A DNA stretch of 30,965 bases from a virus. Below, in pieces: positions 20,702 through 27,781 of this stretch. The stretch is taken from positions 1 to 30,965 of IMG/VR virus record IMGVR_UViG_3300043420_001514; one strand, written 5' to 3'. Each line of letters opens with the position of its first letter. Within the stretch, counting starts at the first letter, position 1. The notes beneath the pieces were generated by a model, which saw nothing but the letters and a program-made list of their open reading frames with translations, had not been told where the DNA came from and did no database searches. The position numbers were made by a program, and so were the translations under genes.

Positions 20702-20959
20702 ATGCGCTTGTCAGTCACATTTAGCGACAGCGAGATCAGAACGGTTGAAGCCATCGCCAAGGCCAGTGGCCTAAGCAGAACGGACTATGTAAGGCAGCAG
20801 TCGCTAGGCCGCATCGATGGCACCCGACTGGATGCCGGCTTCTACCGCGACACCGTGGAGTCCTGCGCCCGATTGATCGCCCTGCCCAGGCCACAGCTTG
20901 AAGCCCTTGTGGGGCTGGTCATCACCAGAGTGAAAAGCGCTGAAAGCACAAAGAATTAG
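20702..20959 (+). CDS. Ribbon-helix-helix DNA-binding protein
   Basis: An 85-residue protein. The N-terminal 40 residues have the pattern RLSVTFSDSEIRTVEAIAKA, SGLSRTDYVRQQSL: one strand, two helices and the G-L-S-R/T-D-Y-(V/L)-R turn, as in ribbon-helix-helix repressors and relaxase accessory proteins. The C-terminal half is helical (DTVESCARLIALPRPQLEAL, VGLVITRVKS). It may be an antitoxin, a mobilisation accessory factor or a regulator, and is a candidate binder of the palindromic operators. Its stop overlaps the stop of the convergent minus-strand gene by four bases. Confidence 0.7.
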   Translation: MRLSVTFSDSEIRTVEAIAKASGLSRTDYVRQQSLGRIDGTRLDAGFYRDTVESCARLIALPRPQLEALVGLVITRVKSAESTKN

Positions 20960-21123
20960 CGTTCTGGCGGGCCTGGGTTGTTGGCCAGCAGGATCTGGAG
21001 CATCACCTCGGCCTGCCAGCGCTGTTGGTGAATTGCGCTGCGACCGCCCCTGCTGGCTCGCCAGGCCAGGCTTCCGTCAGGCTGGGTGATTTGCTTCAGG
21101 GTCACGGGCTCCAGATCCTGCAT
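20956..21123 (-). CDS. Small hypothetical protein with structured leader
   Basis: ATG 21123 gives 55 residues: MQDLEPVTLKQITQPDGSLA, then WRASRGGRSAIHQQRWQAEV and MLQILLANNPG. The ribosome binding site (GGGAG) lies seven bases upstream, within one arm of the perfect inverted repeat at 21125-21158, so translation could be controlled by that hairpin. No family is recognised. It converges with the ribbon-helix-helix gene. Confidence 0.55.
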   Translation of the reverse strand: MQDLEPVTLKQITQPDGSLAWRASRGGRSAIHQQRWQAEVMLQILLANNPGPPER

Positions 21124-21124
21124 G

Positions 21125-21158
21125 GCAGCTCCCTACGGGTTTTAACGTAGGGAGCTGC
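21125..21158. repeat. Perfect inverted repeat in a divergent intergenic region
   Basis: GCAGCTCCCTACG (21125-21137) pairs with CGTAGGGAGCTGC (21146-21158), 13 bp with an eight-base loop. It lies between the minus-strand start at 21123 and the plus-strand start at 21202, and includes the ribosome binding site of the former. Confidence 0.85.
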
Positions 21159-21201
21159 GTTCTTGTGTTTCTACAGTGAGCCAAAGCATTCAAGAATCGC
21201 A

Positions 21202-21459
21202 ATGGCAGACGACCTCAGCTTTGCAAAGCATGGCCTTGCTGACTGGGCGCGGAGCAATGGCATCTACCAGATCCGGGATGTGCTGACCCAGGCAGCGTCA
21301 ATGGCGGGCAAGGCCAGTAGCGGCGAGGATCTGGCAAGCCTGCTCTTGGCGGAGCCCGCCCCATCGACGGCTGCCAAGGCCCCGGCCGCTGCCCCAAGCT
21401 CGACCTCCGAGGAAACTGCGTCTAAGGACAGCACCAGGGTCAAGGCCGTCAAGAAGTAG
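21202..21459 (+). CDS. Small hypothetical protein heading the effector series
   Basis: ATG 21202 is preferred (MADDLSFAKHGLADWARSNG, 85 residues); the frame is open from 21163. A short helical N-terminal part (IYQIRDVLTQAASMAGKASS) is followed by an alanine-, proline- and serine-rich low-complexity tail ending in VKAVKK. Such an ordered head with a long flexible tail is typical of small virion or scaffold-like proteins, but no family is recognised. It precedes the cysteine-module proteins on the same strand. Confidence 0.55.
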   Translation: MADDLSFAKHGLADWARSNGIYQIRDVLTQAASMAGKASSGEDLASLLLAEPAPSTAAKAPAAAPSSTSEETASKDSTRVKAVKK

Positions 21460-21467
21460 AGAAAGAA

Positions 21468-21489
21468 AAGGAGCCATACTGTGATGTGA
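21468..21489 (+). promoter_or_regulatory. Shine-Dalgarno followed by a start-stop (ATG TGA) mini-frame
   Basis: AAGGAG (21468-21473) is ten bases before ATG 21484, which is directly followed by TGA (21487-21489). The real gene starts at ATG 21500, and its frame is closed upstream by TGA at 21482, so no earlier start fits the strong ribosome binding site. A minimal AUG-stop frame can control translation of the gene behind it. Confidence 0.35.
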
Positions 21490-21499
21490 CCGTGCCGCC

Positions 21500-22363
21500 A
21501 TGACCGTTCTCAACGAGATGGCCCGCCTGGTGCGGGACGAGCTGCTGACGCTGATTCAACCCGTCACGCTGCTGTCAGTCAACCCTGAGCGCAAAAGCGG
21601 TGCGGTAAGCGGCCGATTTCGGAGCAGTGGAATGCTTTTCGACTACAGCATTAGAGGTAACCGGGTTTCCTACAGGCCCGCTGGTAGTCGCTTAGATAGC
21701 GGCACTGCGGCAGCAGAGCTCTACGAAACAGTCGCCGAAGCCTGGCAGTTGGCATCGGAACTCGCTGAGGCGGCCGAACGCCTTGACACCCGCTGCCAAA
21801 AGCCAGACGGCACGATCTATGGCACCGCCGGCAAGTGCAAGCAGGGCCGTGAGCTGCGCCAGCGCAGCAGCGCCAAGCCGTCGTCCTCTGCGGGCGGGGC
21901 CGCAAAACCCAAAGCGAAAAAAACCGGCGCGAAAAAGCGTCAGAGCAAAAAAGCCCCTGATGAACGATTGGCGCGACTGGCAAAGCAAGAGATTTACGAA
22001 AGACTGGGTGCTTTTAGCGAGCAAGACAAGCTGACACCAGCTCAAAAGCGCACCCACATGCGGAGAGCGTTAAGTGCCGCAAAACGCCGCTACAGGGCAG
22101 GCGAAGATGCACCAAAGGATTTGCAGTCTCCTACGCATACGCCAAAGGCGCCAAGGCCCTACAGGAAATCCAGAAAGCCAAAGCCTGTAGCCGATCCTGG
22201 GCGCCTGCAGAAACTACAAAAAAGGGAGCTTGATAAAGCGTTTGGGTCAGGCGGCACTGGAATCGCCAACTTCAACACGATGCCCGCCCGTCAAAGAAAC
22301 AAGCTCCACGATGCGGCATTACGAAAAGCCCTCCGTGCCTACAACGCAGGGGAGGCAGTGTGA
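21500..22363 (+). CDS. Cysteine-module protein with basic C-terminal repeats
   Basis: A 287-residue protein. Its first 65 residues (VTLLSVNPERKSGAVSGRFR, then MLFDYSIRGNRVSYRPAGS) are related to residues about 335-372 of the 1181-residue protein at 24236, sharing the VSYRPA element. A helix then leads to the type A cysteine module: AAERLDTRCQKPDGTIYG and GKCKQGRELRQRSS (Cys99 and Cys113). A lysine/alanine linker follows. The C-terminal half holds two copies of a basic domain (about 160-202 and 239-285), each running from L-x-K-x-E through a turn to AYNAGE or RYRAGE. It shares the helix-RLDT-cysteine tag with all the large proteins downstream. I know no function. A DNA- or capsid-binding role is possible from the charge. 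Confidence 0.7.
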   Translation: MTVLNEMARLVRDELLTLIQPVTLLSVNPERKSGAVSGRFRSSGMLFDYSIRGNRVSYRPAGSRLDSGTAAAELYETVAEAWQLASELAEAAERLDTRCQKPDGTIYGTAGKCKQGRELRQRSSAKPSSSAGGAAKPKAKKTGAKKRQSKKAPDERLARLAKQEIYERLGAFSEQDKLTPAQKRTHMRRALSAAKRRYRAGEDAPKDLQSPTHTPKAPRPYRKSRKPKPVADPGRLQKLQKRELDKAFGSGGTGIANFNTMPARQRNKLHDAALRKALRAYNAGEAV

Positions 22364-23865
22364 TGAGAGTGCCTGAAAGGAGCCAAGTGCGCCTAGACGC
22401 ATTGCGTGAGCGAGCCGCCCATGCAATGCGTCTGGCAAGCCAAATGCGGCAAGGCACTCGTTGCAAGCGGCTTATGGAGCCACGGAAAGACTCCTACATG
22501 CAGGGTTTCCGCGAAGTCGTTAGCCGCCTGGATACACGCTGCCAGAAGCCTGACGGCACGATCTATGGAACCAGCGGCAAATGCAGGCAAGGCCGCGAGC
22601 TGCGTCGGAGAACCAGCGCCGATGGCCCCGGAGAGGGCAGGGCCTTTGCCGAGCAGTACGGCATGAAGTATTCGGCCGCCAATGAGCGGGTTGTCAGGCG
22701 GGCCCGCAGTGTCCCGGATGAAGCCTGGAACGAGCTTCCGGTCAAGAGCCTGCCCCATGGCACACAGCTGCAGGCCAACGAGAAAACCCTGAAGCTCAAG
22801 CCGATCAACAAGGTCGTTTCGGGTCGGGAGCCATTCCGAGAGGGCTACGTCACCAAGCTCTGGCAGGACGGGCGCGGACGGCTGCACGTTGCCGATGGCC
22901 ACCACCGGGTTGCCATGTATCACGCCTTGGGCAAGGACATGCCGGTGCGGATCATGTCGGAAGCCGATTACAAGCGGCTCAGCCGGCGTCGTGACAGCTG
23001 GAATGACAACCGCCTGGACACCCGCTGCCAGAAGCCTGACGGGTCGATCTACGGCACCGCCGGACGCTGCCGCCAGGGGCGCGAGTTGCGCCAGCGCAGC
23101 AGCACTGATCCCAGTAAGACGCCCACCACCTACGACCGGACGCCACCAGCCAACCCGCCCTACTGCTGCAACAAGCAGGTGGAGAAGGTTACCAAGGCGC
23201 TTCGGGCCCGCATCGCCAAGCTGGAGCCGGCCATGTCGGAGGAAATGATCGGCCTGGCCAACAAGCACGGGGCCAAGCTGGATGGGTTTCCGTACCGACT
23301 GAAATCGGAGAAAAGCCTGGGCAGAAAGATCGAAAATGAATACAAGTCCGACGAGTTTGGGGGTGATATAGAGAAGTGCGCCAACGCGATGTCGGACGTG
23401 GTGCGCTACACAATCAAAACAACAAACGAGAGATACACCGACACTGTTGAAAACGTGCTCTCTGATCTTAAGGCGAAAGGCTACGAGGCGCGGGTGAAGA
23501 ATTACTGGGAAGAGGGCCAGCCCTACAGGGGCATGAACGTGGCCCTGACCAGCCCAGACGGCCTCAAGGTGGAGCTGCAGTTCCACACGCCGCAGAGTCT
23601 CTACGTCAAGGAGAAGACCCACAGGCTCTACGAGGACTACCGGGTGGAGAAAAACGATGCCAAGCGCCGCAAGCTCTACGACGCGATGGTGCGGATCACG
23701 GACAAGCTGATCCCGCCATGGGGTACGGCCACCAATGCCGGCTCCCGGTCGCCCCAGGTGCGAGACTTGGCCCGTAACTCCGCACGAGAGCGCGAGCGGT
23801 TGCTGAGCATCGGCAAGCGCAAAAAAATGGGCTTCCAGACTGCCAAGGAAGCGGGGCTGACGTAG
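22363..23865 (+). CDS. RelA/SpoT-like nucleotidyltransferase with two cysteine modules and a ParB-like domain
   Basis: ATG 22363 (GGAGG eight bases upstream, overlapping the previous stop) gives 500 residues. Layout: helix; type A cysteine module (Cys60, Cys74); ParB-like domain (about 125-200: VKSLPHGTQLQ, VADGHHRVAMYHALGKDMPV); second type A module (Cys222, Cys236); then about 265-455 a RelA/SpoT synthetase-like domain. In the last I see RLKS (Arg312, Lys314), MSDVVRY (Asp345), YRGMNVAL and VELQFHT (Glu404, Gln406), plus KEKTHRLYE (His420). These are the equivalents of the pyrophosphokinase active-site residues, so it is probably active. The domain occurs in alarmone synthetases and in toxins that modify nucleotides or tRNA. 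Among phage head genes a toxin role is most likely. No hydrolase domain is present. Confidence 0.8.
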   Translation: MRVPERSQVRLDALRERAAHAMRLASQMRQGTRCKRLMEPRKDSYMQGFREVVSRLDTRCQKPDGTIYGTSGKCRQGRELRRRTSADGPGEGRAFAEQYGMKYSAANERVVRRARSVPDEAWNELPVKSLPHGTQLQANEKTLKLKPINKVVSGREPFREGYVTKLWQDGRGRLHVADGHHRVAMYHALGKDMPVRIMSEADYKRLSRRRDSWNDNRLDTRCQKPDGSIYGTAGRCRQGRELRQRSSTDPSKTPTTYDRTPPANPPYCCNKQVEKVTKALRARIAKLEPAMSEEMIGLANKHGAKLDGFPYRLKSEKSLGRKIENEYKSDEFGGDIEKCANAMSDVVRYTIKTTNERYTDTVENVLSDLKAKGYEARVKNYWEEGQPYRGMNVALTSPDGLKVELQFHTPQSLYVKEKTHRLYEDYRVEKNDAKRRKLYDAMVRITDKLIPPWGTATNAGSRSPQVRDLARNSARERERLLSIGKRKKMGFQTAKEAGLT

Positions 23866-23878
23866 CGACGCCCAGAGC

Positions 23879-23927
23879 GTTCACGAACATGAACGCAGTG
23901 CTACACTGATTGCGGCCCCAGTGGGCC
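23879..23927 (+). promoter_or_regulatory. Promoter with GTTCAC palindrome operator and leader hairpin
   Basis: GTTCACGAACATGAAC (23879-23894) is followed after 7 nt by TACACT (23902-23907). In the leader, GGCCC and GGGCC form a five-pair hairpin followed by TTTC (about 23914-23930). It is the only strong copy facing the plus strand and serves the gene at 23952. Confidence 0.75.
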
Positions 23928-23951
23928 TTTCATTCGTCAAGGAGGTAACCA

Positions 23952-24164
23952 GTGGCTTTCAAATACTGGTGCAGGCTCCGCGGGAACAAGCCCGTGATCC
24001 TGTTCCGCATGAGCGCCGAGGGTGGCGAGGAAGTGCTGAACATGGACGGCTGGGGGCCTGCTCCTGGCAGCTACGAGGACATCCTGGAGGGCAGCTTTGA
24101 TTATCAGCCGATCGGCGAGAAGCTGGCACGCGACTACTTCCCCAAAGGATTCGTTGAAGGGTGA
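23952..24164 (+). CDS. Small acidic protein with its own operator-controlled promoter
   Basis: A GTG start at 23952 with an optimal GGAGGT five bases upstream gives 70 residues: MAFKYWCRLRGNKPVILFRM, then EVLNMDGWGPAPGSYEDILE and KLARDYFPKGF. It is a compact, mildly acidic protein without a known family. It lies 86 bases after the RelA/SpoT-like gene and is the only gene in this region with a promoter of the accessory regulon, so it can be made when the effector series is silent. That pattern would fit an antitoxin or immunity protein for the RelA/SpoT-like protein, but this is inference. Confidence 0.65.
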   Translation: MAFKYWCRLRGNKPVILFRMSAEGGEEVLNMDGWGPAPGSYEDILEGSFDYQPIGEKLARDYFPKGFVEG

Positions 24165-24235
24165 TAGTTGCTGCGCTTGAGCGTGCATCAATCCTGGCGC
24201 AAGAATGCAGCCAAGAGCCATAGCAGCAGCAGAAC

Positions 24236-27200
24236 ATGAGCCAGGTGATCGCCGATCTTGAACGCCGCCTGGCTCGACTTGATGCCCGCGCCAAAGCGGC
24301 CCCGGCCGGCCAGCTGGGCCTCGACCTGACCGGCGGCGGCGGAACCGGCAAAGGTCAGCCCTGCGGCCAGGGGTGGATCTCTAAGGACAAGACCTGCCAG
24401 AAGGGCGCCGGCGGCGGCAGCTACAGGCCAACGCCACAGGTGAAGGAAGGCCTCAGCATTAAGCCCATGGTCAGCGGCGAGATTGAGTATGACGTTGCTG
24501 CTGAACGCAAAAAAAACAAGGGCGCTTCAAAGTTTTGGCGTTCCAGCCGTAATGGCCGACCGGCGTATTCTCATTACTTCCGTGATCGGCAGGCTGTTGA
24601 ACACTGGATGGCGGAAGATAGTGCGCAAGCTGATGCCGACCTAGAAATCGGCTCTGACAAGCGCCGATCAAAAGAATGGCAGGCGGAGTTCAAGCAGAGC
24701 TACAGCGACCATCGTCTGATGTACGCGAATGCTTCCGACTACGACTTGCTTGAGAGCGCGGAGCGTTGGGTTGGCGCGGGCAAGGCGACCCGTGGCGGCA
24801 CCGCGATCGACGTGCGGATTGGCGGGAACAAGCACTCCCGGCCGATACGGGAAGGCTTCTTTGCCGCCAGCGCTGAGCCGGTGCTCACCAACCCAGGCCG
24901 CACAGATCCCGGCTTGGCGCCCAAGGCCAAGCCCCAAGGGCTGAGCGCCCAAGACGTGATCACGAGCAAGCGGCAGGGCGAGTTTGCCCGCCAGCAGCAG
25001 CAGGCTGCCAAGGCTGCTGGTGATCAGCGCGGTGCGGCGGCATGGCGCCAGCAGGAACGCAAGGCCGAGCGAGCCCGGCTACAGACCGCGATGCAGGGCA
25101 ACAGCCAGAGCCAGACATCGCTGTTCGGCGTCACCGAATACGACGAGACCCTGCCTTTGTTCGGCCGGAGGGATTCTGTAGACCGGGTGAGCCGGCTACT
25201 GGGGCAGGTGCTGTCCGAGTACCTGCCAAAACCACAGGTGATCGAGTGGGACGCCAGCCAGGGCACCACCCATGGGCGGGTGGTCTCCGAAGGCCTGCTG
25301 TACGGCTTCCGCTGTGATGCCGATTCCGTGAGCTACAGGCCCGCCTGGAGTGGCATCAACGAACGGCAGTGGGAATCCAGATCAGAGGGCTTCCTCCAGG
25401 CTCGCTACCCAGAGATGAGGCTGGACTTCAAGTTCAACCAGAAACGCAGCAAGCGCAAGTGCAGCAAGGGGTACGGCTGCGGCAATGCCTGCATCTCCAT
25501 GAACAAGGAATGCCGGGTGCAGGCCAAGAACGCCATCTCCAAAGCGCGGCTTAAGGCTCTGCGGGCCCTGGCGATGGAGGGCGATGCCACGGCCGCGCAG
25601 AAGGCCCGTGACGTGCAGATGCAGCGGGACGAGAAGGCTCAGGAGCTCAAGGGCGACCGCCAGGTGGGCAAGCTCAAGAAAATGCTGGAAGACCCGCGCA
25701 TCGCTGAGCTGGTCCGCACCGGCAGGCTGCCGGCAGAGGAAGGCAAAGCTGAGCAGGCGGCACCCAAGCCCGGCGACGTTCGCAACGTGACTCCCGATGG
25801 CATCGAGGTGGATCCCGATCGGTTCCAGTACAAGATCGGCAGCTCCGCCACCGGCGAGGTCGGGTCGCTGTCTGGCGTGCGGCGCTGGGATCCAAATCTG
25901 GCCGGCGTTATCAGCGTCTGGCAAGACCCTGATGACGGCAAAACCTATGTGGTGAACGGCCACAACCGCCTGGCGCTGGCCCGGCGCCTGGGGGCTGAGA
26001 ACGTCACCGTGCGCTACCTGGATGCACCGGATGCCCGCACCGCCAGGGCGATCGGTGCCAAGCAGAACATCGCTGAAGGCGCAGGCACCGAAACCGATGC
26101 GGCCAAGTTCTTCCGCGACACCGGCATCAAGACTATGGAGCAGGTCGAGGAGCAAGGTCTGCCGCTGCGCAGTGGCAAAGCGGAGAAAGGCCTGGCCCTG
26201 GCCAAGCTGCCCGAAGAGATGTTCCAGGACGTGGTGCAGGGCCGCCTGCGGATGCGGCAGGCCGCACTGATCGGCGCCAGCGGCCTGGATGAGGACAAGC
26301 AGCGCGAGGTCTACAAGGTCATCAAGAAGAACCCCAAGATTCAGGACGAGACCCTGGGCGAATATGTCGAGCAGCTCGCATTCTCGGAGCGGCAGAAGCA
26401 GACCACCCTGGATCTGTTCGGTGAGGATGAAACGTCAGTTGACACCGGCCTGGCCAGGGCCGACCTGACCAAGAGCATCAAGAAAACGCTGTCGCAGGAG
26501 GCCCGGCTGCTGGCATCGGTGAGCAAGAGCCAGAAGGCAGTCGAAATCCTGCAGGAGAAGGGCGGCAACGTGATCAACGTGGGTCAGAGCCAGGAGAAGG
26601 CCGGCGAGGCCAACACGGTGCTGCGCCTGTTTGACCAGCTGAAGCTCACGACAGGCCCGATCAGCTCGGCACTGGATCAGGCCGCGGCGCGAATCACGGC
26701 TGGCGAAAGCCGGTCGGCTGTGCTGAAAGAACTGCGCGAGCAGGTGGTGCAGGGCATGGATGAGGAGCTGCAGCGCCTGGGGCTCAAGCCGACAGGAGGC
26801 GACAGCACCAGCCGCGAGGCTGAGTCGATGAGCATGTTTGACGCTGCTGACCGGATCGCAGAGATTGAGGCCCGCATTGATGCGGCAAAGCGCAAATGCA
26901 ACACCGGTTACGCCTGCGGCAACAGCTGCATCTCACCGGCCAAGGAATGTCGCTCAGAGGGCAAGGCCAGCACCGGCAAGCAGCGCCTGAAGCGCCTTAA
27001 GAATCTGGCCGCCGGGGGAAAGACCGGCCGTGGCATCGGTCAGCTGCGTGGCGGCGCTGCAGCGGCCAAGGCGGAGGAGATCAACGCCTTGCGATCAGCC
27101 AAGGCAGCCCAGCTGCGCCAGCAGCGTGCCAAGCGACCCGGAGCCGGCCCGGCCCGTGAGCGCGGTGGCGCCCTAGTGGTCAGCGGCGGCCGTGGCCTGC

Positions 27201-27781
27201 AGACCCAGGGGCCGCCCGATCGCAACGGCACCAAGCGTCGCGGCGGGCTGGCCGATACCCTCAAAGCATCTCTTGATCAGATGAAAGCAGCCGATGCTCG
27301 CCAGTTCGGCCTGATCGCTGAGCAGCTGTTTGAAGCCAGCTGGAGTCTTGAGAAAAATGGCCGCTACAAGGGCATGAACAAAGGGCAGGCCAGGGATTCG
27401 TTTAAGCAGGACTTCATGCGCCAGATGCAGGCCCAGCAGGCTTCGCCAGAGGCCAGGGCCCGCTCGCAAAAGCTGCAGGAGAAAGCAGCCAAGAGCGGCA
27501 GCGTCGCTGGGGCGATGAAGGCCATCATCGAGGACATGAAGGCGGGCGACCAGCGCCTGCAGGAGATCGGCGAGAAGGCGATCGACTTGCGCCTTCAGGC
27601 CTTTGAGCTGGAGCAGCAGGAGGGCAACGCTTTGGGCACGCTGGGCGGCGGCTCCACCCGCCGGCGGCTGCGGGGGACAAGCCGATCGATGGGGAGACGG
27701 AAGGACTCGCCGGATCGTTTTGACGCCGCGGTGGGGCGACTGCTGCAGCTTGCAGCCAGGGTCGAGACCGGCGTTGCGTGA
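24236..27781 (+). CDS. Large multidomain polyvalent protein with three cysteine modules and a ParB-like domain
   Basis: A 1181-residue protein. Order of parts: N-terminal helix RRLARLDARAKAAPAGQLGL and type C module QPCGQGWISKDKTC (Cys43, Cys54); a charged domain; about 335-372 the VSYRPA domain shared with the protein at 21500; type B module KRKCSKGYGCGNACIS with NKEC (Cys409, 415, 419, 426); about 523-740 a ParB-like domain (IEVDPDRFQYKIG, TYVVNGHNRLALARRLGAEN, AIGAKQNIAEGAGTETDAAK) of the kind found in large polyvalent phage proteins; a helical region; second type B module (Cys888, 894, 898, 905); and a long charged helical tail. Polyvalent proteins travel with phage or conjugative DNA into the next host. 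No enzymatic domain beyond ParB-like is recognised. The stop overlaps the GTG start of the metallopeptidase gene. Confidence 0.75.
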   Translation: MSQVIADLERRLARLDARAKAAPAGQLGLDLTGGGGTGKGQPCGQGWISKDKTCQKGAGGGSYRPTPQVKEGLSIKPMVSGEIEYDVAAERKKNKGASKFWRSSRNGRPAYSHYFRDRQAVEHWMAEDSAQADADLEIGSDKRRSKEWQAEFKQSYSDHRLMYANASDYDLLESAERWVGAGKATRGGTAIDVRIGGNKHSRPIREGFFAASAEPVLTNPGRTDPGLAPKAKPQGLSAQDVITSKRQGEFARQQQQAAKAAGDQRGAAAWRQQERKAERARLQTAMQGNSQSQTSLFGVTEYDETLPLFGRRDSVDRVSRLLGQVLSEYLPKPQVIEWDASQGTTHGRVVSEGLLYGFRCDADSVSYRPAWSGINERQWESRSEGFLQARYPEMRLDFKFNQKRSKRKCSKGYGCGNACISMNKECRVQAKNAISKARLKALRALAMEGDATAAQKARDVQMQRDEKAQELKGDRQVGKLKKMLEDPRIAELVRTGRLPAEEGKAEQAAPKPGDVRNVTPDGIEVDPDRFQYKIGSSATGEVGSLSGVRRWDPNLAGVISVWQDPDDGKTYVVNGHNRLALARRLGAENVTVRYLDAPDARTARAIGAKQNIAEGAGTETDAAKFFRDTGIKTMEQVEEQGLPLRSGKAEKGLALAKLPEEMFQDVVQGRLRMRQAALIGASGLDEDKQREVYKVIKKNPKIQDETLGEYVEQLAFSERQKQTTLDLFGEDETSVDTGLARADLTKSIKKTLSQEARLLASVSKSQKAVEILQEKGGNVINVGQSQEKAGEANTVLRLFDQLKLTTGPISSALDQAAARITAGESRSAVLKELREQVVQGMDEELQRLGLKPTGGDSTSREAESMSMFDAADRIAEIEARIDAAKRKCNTGYACGNSCISPAKECRSEGKASTGKQRLKRLKNLAAGGKTGRGIGQLRGGAAAAKAEEINALRSAKAAQLRQQRAKRPGAGPARERGGALVVSGGRGLQTQGPPDRNGTKRRGGLADTLKASLDQMKAADARQFGLIAEQLFEASWSLEKNGRYKGMNKGQARDSFKQDFMRQMQAQQASPEARARSQKLQEKAAKSGSVAGAMKAIIEDMKAGDQRLQEIGEKAIDLRLQAFELEQQEGNALGTLGGGSTRRRLRGTSRSMGRRKDSPDRFDAAVGRLLQLAARVETGVA

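Noticed and set aside
22393-23622. A 409-codon minus-strand frame opposite the RelA/SpoT-like gene
   Set aside because: The plus-strand frame has recognisable domains and catalytic motifs; the antisense frame is a by-product of high GC.
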